Source of the DNA: Microcebus murinus
Lineage: Eukaryota; Chordata; Mammalia; Primates; Cheirogaleidae
Reading direction: 5' to 3'
DNA length: 64,000 nucleotides
Assembly (NCBI RefSeq): GCF_040939455.1
Contig: NC_134108.1
Location: 6,601,501 to 6,665,500, forward strand
Position numbers and translations under genes: made by a program. Of this stretch, positions 1-10,454 are shown in pieces (within the stretch, counting starts at the first letter, position 1; each line of letters starts with the position of its first letter). Under the pieces are notes generated by a model that was not told where the DNA came from, did no database searches, and saw only the letters and a program-made list of their open reading frames with translations.

Positions 1-485
1 CGCCGCTTCCCAAGGCTCCCCGGCCACCTCCACACGGCAGTGCCGCCAACAAAAGGGGCGAAGGAACCGCAGAGCCGTGTCCCCGGGAGCAGCCTTTCTG
101 AGAGGCGCTCAGGTGTGCAAAGCCAAGAGGCGAGCCTGGGCTCCCCTCAACCCTTCACTCGTCCACAGGTTAAAAGTGGAGGTGGGGGTGGGTCGGACAA
201 AATATCGTCGCTGCACAGAAGGGCTTGTTGTGCAAACGGTCGCGAGGAGGAGAATGGCTCACCCACTCTAGTCCACGGCTCCCTGTCACACGAGCAGCTG
301 TCAACGCAAGCGCGGAGTATGGCACGCTCGAACCCACCGTGGCTGCTCCCTGGGCCCGCGTGTGATTTCTTTCAGCAAGAACCAGCTGTTCTCAGCCTGT
401 GAGGAACCCAGGCAAGGCGGAAGGGATGTGGAGTCACAAGACGTGAACTGTCTTGAAAATGGGCCTCACCCGTGACCAGCGGTGA

Positions 486-800
486 CGGTTAATTCTGCGT
501 GCCAGTGTGGCCGGGCCGCGTTGCCCAGGTTGGACACTCGTCCGGGCGCCGCTGTGAAGACACTCTGTCGATGTGATTGGCATCCGCAGTAGTTGGCTGA
601 CGTAGAGGAGGTGGCCTGTCAGAGCGGGCTCGGGCCCAGTCCGTCGAGGTTCTGAAGAGCAAAGACCGAGGTTTAAGGAGAAGGAATTCTGCCTGAAAAC
701 TGCCACACAGGAGCCCTGCCCGAGTGTCCACCTGCCCTGGCCACAGATTTTGGGCTTGTCAGTCCTCACCATCCCCTGAGCCAATTCCTTAGAATAAACC
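486..800 (+). repeat. Old interspersed repeat, family not named
   Basis: The stretch begins with 'gttaattctgcgtgccagtg' and ends with 'gagccaattccttagaataa'. Both ends resemble a common old mammalian repeat that starts TTAATTTTATGTGTCAACTTG and ends in an AATAAA. The middle is diverged. I recognise the pattern but cannot give the family name safely. Confidence 0.4.
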
Positions 801-1180
801 CATGTATTTTATACGTGTGAAGATTACACATGCCCCATTGATTCTGTTTCACTGAAGAACCACGGCTGGTGCCGCGGCTGTGGTCATCATGAATGAATTC
901 TACTGCTCTCTCAAAGCCACGTTTTCTCATCCCTAATATGATACTGTGAAGTCGGGAGGACTTGATGAAAGGGCATGTGCACGATGCCTAGCTCAGAGCC
1001 CAACGCGTCACGGTGGGAGCCCAGCAAGGCAGTTCTGTGCCCTCATCCCTACCCCCTCCCCCGGGGGGGCACATCAGTCTGGGAGCCCAGACACACACAC
1101 TTGACACAACTTTTACTAGAACCCCCGAAAATCCCTCTGTCTCTTTTTGCTGACCGAAGCTTATGCAGACATTTTGCTAA

Positions 1181-1347
1181 CAGTGGTTCTCAAAGGGTCC
1201 AAGGCCAGTGGCATCAGCATCACCTGAGAACTTGTTAAATCACAAATTCTTGGCCCTCACCCCCTGCCAGACCTACTGATTCAGAAACTGAGGGGGGAGG
1301 ATCTGCAGCAATCTGAATGTTAGCAAGCCTCCAGGGCATGCTGGTGT
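1181..1347. mobile_element. MER5A-like hAT-Charlie MITE
   Basis: It starts at a terminal 'cagtggttctcaaa' and contains the characteristic 'gcatcagcatcacctgagaa', 'cagacctactgattcagaaa' and 'caagcctccaggg' blocks of MER5A in order. It is a fossil, non-autonomous DNA transposon with no coding capacity. The far terminus is truncated. Confidence 0.8.
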
Positions 1348-2200
1348 GACAGCCACTTCCTGCCAGCAGGGAAGCACCACAAGGCAGGCATTGTTCGTTT
1401 GTCTGTCATCTCTTTTGTTCGCTCAGTGCCTGGCACATCTTAGTCACCCAACAAAGGCCTATCAGATAAAGAAGTTTCTATATTCAATCTAGCAAAAATA
1501 ACAGTCTGCTTTGTACTAGAGTAGCTACACTTTACACAAAGCACGAGCTTGTTCTCCACTTTAACTTACTCTTGCATCCTGTTAGTGATGTTTCCACAAT
1601 CAGAATCCTGTTCATAGTGTTCATAGTTTTAGCCATTGCTGACCTAAGCAGGCCAGGAACTAGAGATATCCATTATCAAAAATACAAGCTAGCTCATCTT
1701 TCTTGCTCCAGTGTAGATTCTCCCCATTTGTCAACTTAGGACAATAGTTGAACACAAACCACTTTAAACATTCCCAGTAAAGGGTACCTATTAATACTCT
1801 TGCTACTTAATATTTATGTTGTTGCATTTCTCCCATCAATCTCAAAATAGGTTGATAGACATTTACTTCACTTCCCCCTTATGGAGCAGTTAAGGCCCCA
1901 GGGGGCGGGACTGTATAAGATCTGATCTGTGTCGCTCGGTACACATTCCACTAACAGCAGAAATCACCACCGTTGTGATCATCATCAAAAATACTCTTCT
2001 AAATTGCATTCTAAAGCACAGCTCAGGACATCCGGACTTGGTGGAGAGAGTTTAGCCTTGTGGAGCCCACTGAGCCCTTGGCCAGACACTCCATCAAAAA
2101 TCCCAGCACTTTGATGACTTCTTTCTTTAAAATGATACACTTATAAAATAAGTGTGTGTTTATATATATATATTCCCCAAAAGGGATAATAATAAAACAA

Positions 2201-2775
2201 TGTTGTGGGTGAAGGAGCTCAGGAAATTTCCACCCAAAATATGACTACTTTGTATAAAGAGTATTTTGAATTACAGGCCTTTCCAGGTTAAAAATGCATT
2301 GGAGGGGGCTTTTCCTCTCTCTGCATAAACCAGACTGACCCACTGACCAAAAGATCAAAGGGAGCAATGGACTTCCCTTCCTCTCCCTGTTATCTCAGTA
2401 TATTGCAGGAAGGAGAATCAAGAATGCAACTGGCCCAGATCGTTTAAATATAATACCTACCTCTAAGGTTAATTTAATTTGCTCAGGTTAATTTAATTTG
2501 CTAAGAGAATCATTTACAAGTCAATCTGCTTCCCCCATCCATTCATCCTCCCTTGCCCCTAAACAGAATTACCTGCAATCCTCATCTTTTTCCCTCCCCT
2601 CTAAACGGTGTGTATAAAAAAATATCTGAATTCCACTGGGATTTTGGGGAATCAACTCTGTGCTTCTCCCCATGCGCATGGTAAATAAACCTTCCTCTTG
2701 TTAATCTGCCTTAATTGTTAGTTGATCTGTCAGTGAACTTTCGGGGGGAAAGGGCAAGTTTCCCCTCACCCCTCC
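2201..2775 (+). mobile_element. Solo LTR of an endogenous retrovirus (class I type)
   Basis: It begins with TG at 'tgttgtgggtgaag' and ends around 'tttcccctcacccctcca'. A TATA-like 'gtgtataaaa' lies near 2610 and a poly(A) signal AATAAA at 2684-2689, in the order U3-R-U5 on the + strand. No internal viral sequence flanks it, so it is a solo LTR. The exact 3' end is uncertain and I found no convincing target-site duplication, so it is probably old. An 18-bp segment is directly duplicated within it (2466-2483 and 2485-2502). Confidence 0.6.
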
Positions 2776-3308
2776 ATGTAAAAAAAAAAACGACAAAGCG
2801 AGTTTTGTAAATGCCCTTTACCAAGAAGGAACATTATGGATTAGCTCAAGGTCCCTGAAAGGTGATGCAGTTTTCATGCTCACCAGCAGGGGGCGGGCTG
2901 CTCTAGGGCCCTGCTGTTCACCCGCAACTGCAGTTCAGAAAGGGTGCTGCCCAGCAACGGAGGAAGGTTCTAGTAATTGTGTGACAACAAGGTGTGAACT
3001 GAGCATTCAATTATGATGAGAAAGGTGGTATTTAAAAGCTGCCATTCATCTGAAAATATTCATGTTCGAAGTAAGCCAACTATGTTTTCAGTGATCGATG
3101 GCCATCTGATGATGCTTTTTGGAACATAGATTTAAATTGACGTTTAGGATTAGACTATACTTGTCTGGTTATTGGCTAAACAAGTGTCACAGATATTTCC
3201 TAAAGCAGTCCCTCTGGTCGTTCCAGCTCACCTACAGGTTAACGTGTCTCCCAGGCACCAGTTCGGTTTTGTTATGAAACCTCTCGGAGGACACTCCAGT
3301 TTACCTGT

Positions 3309-3655
3309 TTGTTTTTGGGGGGGTTTTTTGGGATTTTTTTGAGACAGAGTCTCGCTCTGTTGCCCAAGCTAGAGTGAGTGCCGTGGCGTCAGCCTAGCTC
3401 ACAGCAACCTCAAACTCCTGGGCTCAAGTGATCCTACAGCCTCAGCCTCCCGAGTAGCTGGGACTACAGGCATGCGCCACCATGCCCGGCTACATTTTTG
3501 TATATATATTTCTAGTTGGTCAATTAATTTCTTTCTATTTTTAGTAGAGACAGAGTCTCCCTCAGGTTGGTTTTGGACTCCTGACCTTGAGCAATCCACC
3601 CACCTCAGCCTCCCAGAGTGCTAGGATAACAGGCGTGCGCCACCACCCCCGGCCC
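3309..3655 (-). mobile_element. Lemur-type dimeric Alu SINE
   Basis: Read on the minus strand it is a full 7SL-derived dimer with a poly(A) tail, here a T/G-rich stretch at 3309-3340. The linker between monomers contains the 'agaaagaaattaattgacca' motif typical of strepsirrhine Alus, and the right monomer has 'gctaggctgacgccacggca'. The 7-bp duplication 'tacctgt' flanks it (3302-3308 and 3656-3662). The tail is interrupted by G runs. Confidence 0.93.
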
Positions 3656-3844
3656 TACCTGTATTTTCTAAGGAGAGTTAAGGCCAATCCAGGCCTTCAG
3701 CAGCCTTTTCCGTTTATACAAGCTCCCATCATCTGATATTCCCAGCTCTGTAAACCACAGATGATGACGATGATTGCGGCAAAAGCGCAGAGACTGTGCC
3801 CATAGAAAACGCCGTTTGTGCTCAGGGTGCGCCAGGCTCTGCGC

Positions 3845-3990
3845 TAAGCTCTTTGATTTATTGACTCACAACAACCCTTGTGAGGTGTGCGCTATATTTA
3901 TCACACTTGGACAGACGAGTGGGCGTTTAGGTTATATGCAGCAAGATTTAAACCCAGGCCTGGTAACTGCAAAGCCCTGCTCTTAGCCAC
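3845..3990 (-). mobile_element. MIR SINE
   Basis: The segment shows the reverse-complement MIR layout. A 'gctctttgatttattgactcacaacaacccttgtgagg' type core is followed by a 'gatttaaacccagg' block and then 'gctcttagccactc'. It is diverged and lacks coding potential. Confidence 0.7.
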
Positions 3991-4133
3991 TCCTCGCAGA
4001 GCAGACACCTCTCATCGTTCACTTGAAATCATCACCATATTCAACAAAAACAATTATTCCTCCTTAAGCCACAGATTGGCTATCAGGCTGTGCTTGCTTG
4101 CAGAGGCAATTTTGACTCTGTGTTTATGTATGT

Positions 4134-4135
4134 AT

Positions 4136-4162
<27 letters not shown>
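4134..4162. repeat. (CA)n microsatellite
   Basis: About 14 uninterrupted CA units, preceded by 'tgtatgtata' and followed by 'tatata'. Confidence 0.97.
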
Positions 4163-4168
<6 letters not shown>

Positions 4169-4253
4169 GTACAGGAAGTTGCTGTTTTCAGCCATGAAAT
4201 ACATAAGAGAGATTTGTCCTATTCTATCTCCATTCCCGTCTCGCATGTGCTCT

Positions 4254-4300
4254 CACATACACACACACACACACACACGTGCACACATACATGCACACAC
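4254..4300. repeat. Second, interrupted (CA)n microsatellite
   Basis: CA-rich tract interrupted by 'gtg' and 'tacatg'. It lies about 90 bp from the first CA tract. Confidence 0.95.
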
Positions 4301-4604
4301 TATTCCTTCCTGTGGTAGGTAAGCAGTAAGCGGGGACAGAGTTCCGTAAAATTAAGCTAACCGTTACTCTGCGCTCTGTGAGCACACGCCAGTGCGTGGC
4401 AGGGCGATGGTGCTGAGTCACACGACCTTCCCCTCCCGGCACCACAAGCCGGAGACAGCTTTGTAGCCGGATGACTCAGGCCCTGACGGAGGGCGTGTTT
4501 ATCCAACTAACCAATTTCCTCTTCGGGCCCAAGTGGGATTTGCCGTCCAGGGGGTGGAGGGCTCCCACACCTCCTGCACCTCACAGGCCCTGGGGCATTT
4601 TTAA

Positions 4605-4998
4605 CCACTTCCGTACGAGCGTCCACTACAGTCGACAGCCGCGGATGAACGCGCACAGCGACTGTAGCCGGCAGCCGAGATACGAAGGCGCACAGCCGAG
4701 CGTCGACCTTAGTCTATAATTTTGAACTGACTTTTCTAATTTTTCATTTATCAAAATAAAATTGTGAACATTTAAAATAACATAATGAAAACATATATGT
4801 ATATGTTACCTATTCTGATATTTACATTACAAGGAAAGCTGCCTGTAAAGTGAAACAAGCTTTCAGTGCTTTCAAGCTTTCCTCATCACACAAGAGCAAG
4901 ACGGACGCGTCGTCAATGCGCAGCGCAGACCACCGTGCGGACTGTGAGTGCCGGCTGTGGGCAAGGTTTCCCGGCCGGTGATCACTGTACCGAAGTGG
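4605..4998. mobile_element. piggyBac-type MITE (394 bp) with TTAA target duplication
   Basis: The element is flanked by TTAA at 4601-4604 and 4999-5002. The left end reads 'ccacttccgtac' and the right end 'gtaccgaagtgg', a 12-bp terminal inverted repeat with one mismatch. A 9-bp subterminal inverted repeat (4626-4634 and 4659-4667) can form a hairpin near the left end. The ends are rich in undecayed CpG, the middle is AT-rich, and there is no transposase reading frame, so it is non-autonomous. The TTAA target and CC-starting terminal repeats are established piggyBac superfamily hallmarks. High CpG content suggests recent insertion. Confidence 0.87.
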
Positions 4999-5002
4999 TT
5001 AA

Positions 5003-5088
5003 GGGTTCCACCCCAGACCTACTGAATCCAAATCTCCGGGGTGTGAGCACAAGAATCCACGTCACTTAAAAATCCCTTGGGTGATCCT
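5003..5088. mobile_element. MER5-like hAT fragment interrupted by the MITE
   Basis: The blocks 'caccccagacctactgaatc' and a 'gggtgatcctga' end match the MER5A/B consensus. It starts directly at the TTAA duplication. The counterpart to the left of the MITE is not clearly recognisable. Confidence 0.55.
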
Positions 5089-5614
5089 GAACCAGTGGGC
5101 ACCCAGCCACTGCTTGAGATCATTCCGGAAGGATCTGAACTTCAGCACTAAGACATTCACGAAGGATGCGAAACAAAGATGTGCTCATCTCGGTAGACAA
5201 TCCCCCCAGGAAGTGGCCGTCAAAGGTCTGAAATCGTCGCCACTGGCAGTTCTAGAGCTGCTTCTCCTGAGCCCCGAGGTCAGCCAGGCCGGCAGCAGTG
5301 ACTGGGCCATGACAAGCCCTTTCCTCCCGGTGGATCCACCCGGTGACGGTAGGAAGTGACAAGGATAACTGCCGTGCCAGGCAGGGGGCAGGGGACTCCC
5401 GACGGCCTTCTGGGTGACTGTGCTGCCGTGGAGAAAGTAGCCTGCAAGTGTCAGGGGCAGCGGGGCAGTTGGTGCTGGTGAAGACAGAGAAAAGGTGTTG
5501 GCTTTGCAATCAGAGCCAACTCATGTCCTTCTCGAGAACAGTTTCGGCAGGTCGGGGGGAAAGGAGAGTCGGCCGGGCGGCAGCAGAAGAGCAGGCACGT
5601 GGCCAGGCGTGGAG

Positions 5615-5674
5615 CCGTGTTGAAGGATGCCGTGTTGAAGGATGCCGTGTTGAAGGATGCCGTGTTGAAGGATG
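5615..5674 (+). repeat. Short minisatellite, 4 x 15 bp
   Basis: Four perfect tandem copies of 'ccgtgttgaaggatg'. Because 15 is a multiple of three it keeps reading frames open on both strands, which explains the repetitive open frames here. I see no gene. Confidence 0.97.
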
Positions 5675-5771
5675 CAGGAGGGTGGGGGCCCCTGGGCTGG
5701 GGCCGGGGGAAGGGGCGGCAGATTCTCCCATTACTCTTTTGCCAAAAATTGTTTTGCAACTGCTCTCTCCA

Positions 5772-5940
5772 GCCAGGCGTGCTGGCACGCCTGTAATCGC
5801 AGCTCGTGGGGAGGCCGAGGCAGGAGGATCCCTTGAGCCCAGGAGTTCAAGGGTGCAGTGAGCTATGACGGCCACACTGCACCCCAGCCTGGGGGACAGT
5901 GTGAGAGACCCCATCTCTAAAAGAGAATATAAAATATTTC
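5772..5940 (+). mobile_element. Alu left-monomer (FLAM/FAM-type) SINE
   Basis: It is a single 7SL-derived monomer: 'gccaggcgtgctggcacgcc' at the 5' end, 'gaggccgaggcaggaggatc' in the body, and 'actgcaccccagcctggg' followed by a short A-rich tail. There is no second monomer. Confidence 0.85.
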
Positions 5941-7566
5941 AAAAGAATAAAAACTCCTCTCTTGGAAGTCACCAGGGACCTCCAGTTCTCCATGGCGTCA
6001 TGTGGGGCATTAAGCCCCTCTGTCCTCTCTGGAGCCTGTGGCGTTACTACAATGAAAGAAATACCCCGCAGTCGCGGGAGCGTGGGGCATTCGCTCCGCC
6101 GGCTTGGGGCTCGGATACTGAATGTGCCGCTCACGGGCCGTGTGGCCTTGGGTGGGCAGAGCGTTTCGTTTCGGGAAGCCCTGCTGTCTCCAGCCAAAAC
6201 AGTTGCTAACAAGGCCTGCCTTTCAGGGACGCTGCAGTGACCGAACAGCACGATCGGGGCGAAGCCTCTGCCACAGAGCACCCTTCCTGAGGGGACAGGA
6301 CATTGTCACTGTCTTTTCAAACCGCCCCCTCCCGGGCACCTGGGGCCCAGACCAGCCGGCCACCACTCCCGCTGACACCTGCGGCTGTGACAGCGCGATT
6401 TCCACACACACGGTGTTGGCCTGTGCTGACGTCTTAGTCATCGACTTAGCGGGAGAGCCGGCAAAAGGACAGGAGAGCCGGTTCCCTGCGCGCCTCAGGA
6501 ACAGGCTGCCACGTCGTTCATGGGAGAGGAATCCCGAAATGCGACTTCTAAGTTATATGCAGAGCCGGCTCACGTCCTATGGGGAAATAAAACCATAATG
6601 TTTGGGCGCGTATTCTCTACCAGACCAAAAATCCGCACCTTATGAGGCTGCGACCCACCGTGCCCTCACACGTGCAGGTCGGAGTGGACCCGCCCCACCC
6701 CCTCCCCGAGACAGCTGGCCGGCTGTCCGCCAGCTTAAAGAAACTCCTCCAGCTCGGTACTGAAAAGCATTGCACACCGTCACCGCTTGTTTCGTTTCTA
6801 AGGTTTGGGACATTTTCTCCTCTTGTCTCTGACCTTTAAATGCGGGCGTCTCCACGAGGGTGTGGCCTTGGCGTCCTTGTCTGCTCGGGTGAGCGCTTGC
6901 TGCTTCGGGCTCTCTGTGGACGGGGTGCTGAGGGCCCCCTCAACCCCGCACTGCTGCCCGCGGTGTGCACTCATCCAGCCCAGCCAGGCCGGCCAGCCTG
7001 AGGCTCCAGGTCCCCTCTGGCCCCTAGAGCAAGAGATAAAGGCTTCAGTATCTGCAATACTGAGGAAACTGTACATCTGTGGGAACAAAAGTGACTTATT
7101 TTAGATGCCAACCTACCGTGTGCGTTCTGACTAACCCCAAGCCTGGGAATGCCTCCAGAATGTCCAGTTGACATGTGACTCCTCGTGCAGGAACACCTAG
7201 CCGCTGTGAGTCTCACCCGTCCTCCCAAAGAACCCTTGATCCTGGCGCAGAAATCCCAGGCTGTGGCACGCACAGCATTGTCTCAGCCACCTGCTCCTTC
7301 TTACCAGAGCACGTAGACCTTTACCCCAAGATATGACCTTTACCCGAGTCTGGACGTCTGCCTGTCCGCCCAGGACCATGCTTCTGTCTGTAAGTTCCTC
7401 TAATGAGTCACCCTGGACCCTCCAGCTGGATTCGCCTGCCTCCTTCTGTGGCCTCTTTGGCATTTGGGGGCTGCTTCATATATATAGCCCTTCCACAGAA
7501 CAGCATTCATTTAAAATAAGGAGAATGTGTTGTGTTTCATACACAAAACTCTCAAAACGTGGAGTC

Positions 7567-7904
7567 TGTCTTAGCTGGGGCTGCTGTAACTAAGTTCCAG
7601 AGACTGGGGCGTTATAAACAACCAACATTTATTTCTGGCCGTTCTGGAGGCTGAAAGGCCTGAGATGAGGGCGCCAGCATTGCTGGCTCGGCGAGGCCCC
7701 TCTTCTGGGTCGTAGGCTGCTGGCTTCTCATCGTGTCCCCATGTAAGGAAGGGGCCAGAGAGTGCTCTGGGGTCACTTGGATAAGGACACTAATGCCTTA
7801 TGGCCTAGTGACCTCCCAAAGTCCCCCTGTCCTGACCCTATCACATGGGGGTGAGGACTTCAACATCGGACTCTGGGGGAGGGCGTAACATTCAGCGCTT
7901 TGCA
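7567..7904 (-). mobile_element. MaLR (MLT1/MST-type) solo LTR
   Basis: The reverse complement follows the MaLR LTR pattern. On the + strand it reads 'gctggggctgctgtaactaa', then 'aacatttatttctggccg', 'ctggaggctgaaaggcc', 'ataaggacac' and finally 'acttcaacatcggactctgg'. There is no internal sequence. Confidence 0.83.
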
Positions 7905-8536
7905 GAGTCTGCAGAGGAGAGGAGAAGGAAGCATGTCCCCGCGGGTGACAGCATCAGGAACCCCTGCTCTGGCTTCTTCCTTCTCCCACTTTCATCCCAG
8001 GTTTCAAACCCTCTTGGCTGCCCCCGCTGCCTTGCGCTACCCGGCTGATCCGGTTCCTGCTCCAGGCTGGCGTGCAGTGGCTGCACGGTGAGCCCCTCCC
8101 GGGCCCGCCCAGGTCGTGAGCTTGTCGTGCGCTGGCCTGGGGCCTCGCTGCTGCAGGTGGTGGACGCACAACCGTGTGCGGGAACAGCTGGGGCTGCACG
8201 TCACACCCACTCTGCTCCATGTGCTCTGGGGTCGGAAAAGAAGTGAGAGGAAGCTGGCATTTTGAGACACCATTATTTCTCTTCCTTTGCCATCGTTTTT
8301 TCCTTTCTTCCCTCAAAGAACAAGGCATAGTAATATAAATTTGCAACTTTCCAGTTTGTAATTACCCTCCAAGGATGCGCCATTGATAGGCATGAGGTTT
8401 CTTGGAGTTGAGCTCTGAATATTTGTCTTGGACTGAGCGTAGTGTTGATTGTAGGACACACGTTTTAATTCACCGGCTGACAATGCTTTTAGCCCGGCAG
8501 CGTGTGCTAACGCCTCCAGGTGTGCACACGCTGCCG

Positions 8537-8558
8537 CCCCCCCCCCCCCCCCCCCCCC
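8537..8558 (+). repeat. 22-bp poly-C run
   Basis: An uninterrupted run of 22 C within PRKN intron 10. Length in any assembly at such a run is error-prone. Confidence 0.95.
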
Positions 8559-9171
8559 GCTCCAGGGCTTGAGCTGGAGTCCTCAGGGCTGAGTACAAAG
8601 ACTCCGTAGGGTGCCTTCTGTCACATCAACTTCATTTCCTTGTTCCTGCTCCTGTCCCTTCTGTGACGACATTGGGAGTTCCCCATCTTCCAGGTGCAAG
8701 AAGGGAAGATAAGATGTAGAGGACAGTTTAAAAGCAAAGATTCTGGAGTCACGCCAACACTCTTACCTACCAGCTCGGGGCCACTGTTTCACTTGTCTAA
8801 TCCTCAGTGCAAAATAAAAACTAGTCTTCTCGCTCCACACCTGAGGCCGTGTCTAATGAGCAGTGCATGGCAGCATGGGTCCCCTTGTCTGCGCACTAAG
8901 TCCCTGATAGATGGCACTTAATCGAAATCACACAAAACACGAATAGAAACCTCCGCACTGTACCCTGAGCTGTCCTTTCCCGGCGGGTCAGCGTGTGCCA
9001 CGTGCTAGGAGCACCGTGCTCCCCTCTCTGCAGTGGCTGTCCAGCACTTGTCACGGGAGCCGCCGATATTTGGGCTTCTTGCCCAAAGGCACTTCCGTCT
9101 TGAAGAATTTCCTATGCCAGTGTTTCAAAGGAACCTAAACTTCAATCCCAATAATAAAGATCTGAATCTAG

Positions 9172-9405
<234 letters not shown>

Positions 9406-10454
9406 TGAGGTTACATAAGATAACACACGTGACGGGCCTGGTGTGTGGCGTAAGCCCTTGATACACAACACCCGTTATTATTTTTCATGTTACACAAACA
9501 TATTTAGCGGGTTCCGTGGCTGTGTCAGGCAGATGGCGTTTATGTGGACGGGAAGGAAATAATAAATACAGAAACTCAGATCAAGATACTGGAGGTGGCT
9601 GAGCGTAAGTGGCCGATCGGTGGTGGCTGTGGTTTTCCCTTCCTCCCCGTGACCTTGCCATGCTCTGACGGCGGCACCACCAGGTGACCATGTTGCCTGC
9701 CGTCTCCCCAGCTCGGCAGTGTGACTGCGAGTTAAGCTCCAGTCCACGCGTCCACATTTAAAGTATTCCTGTGGCCGGGCCCTGATTCCCTGCAGTGACC
9801 AGTGGGGGCCCTACCTGCCGTCCACCCTGGACGTGCCACCCAGTGTAAGGCCACCACAGCCAGTGCTCACAGAGCTCTTTCTGCACCTGCAACGTCGTAC
9901 ACATGTGCCGCAGACTCGGCGGCATGGCTGCAGATGAACCAGGGAACAAAGCGCCAGGCGCGGCCTCCCCAGCTTCTCACCACGCGCCCGCTGCGCCTGG
10001 CTGGCGGCTGCCGGGAGGGGCTCGCCGCGGAGTGAAGCCTGGCCAGGCCGTGAGCAGCACGCAAGTCTTTTCAGTTGTGTCCTTTAGCCAGTCATCACCG
10101 ACACAAGCAAGCGGGTGCTGACACCCCCCAGCGCGGTGGGCACGGGCTCAGCTCCGCCCAAGTCCCTGGCTCTGAATCAGTGGTCTGCTGGGGAAGAAAA
10201 AGAATGTGCCCAGTGAATCATTGTCACCCTCTCTGCTGCTGCGATGCTCCTGGAATCGTGCGGTGTCACACGCAGCCATGGAGAGCAGGGCCATCAATGG
10301 GGTCAAAAGAAAAAGCCTTTCTAGCCTTGGCCACCACACGGTGACCGTGTAGGTCAAACCGGCAAGTGGAAGGGAAGGGAGGCGAGTGGCCCTCGCAGCA
10401 GAGGGTGCGTGGTGGGGACTGGTGCACAGAGCACATGGTAAGAGACCATTTGCT

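Noticed and set aside
5451..5914. Frames with repeated FNTAS / PSTRH / LKDAV peptides.
   Set aside because: They come from the 4 x 15 bp minisatellite at 5615-5674, where all frames stay open.
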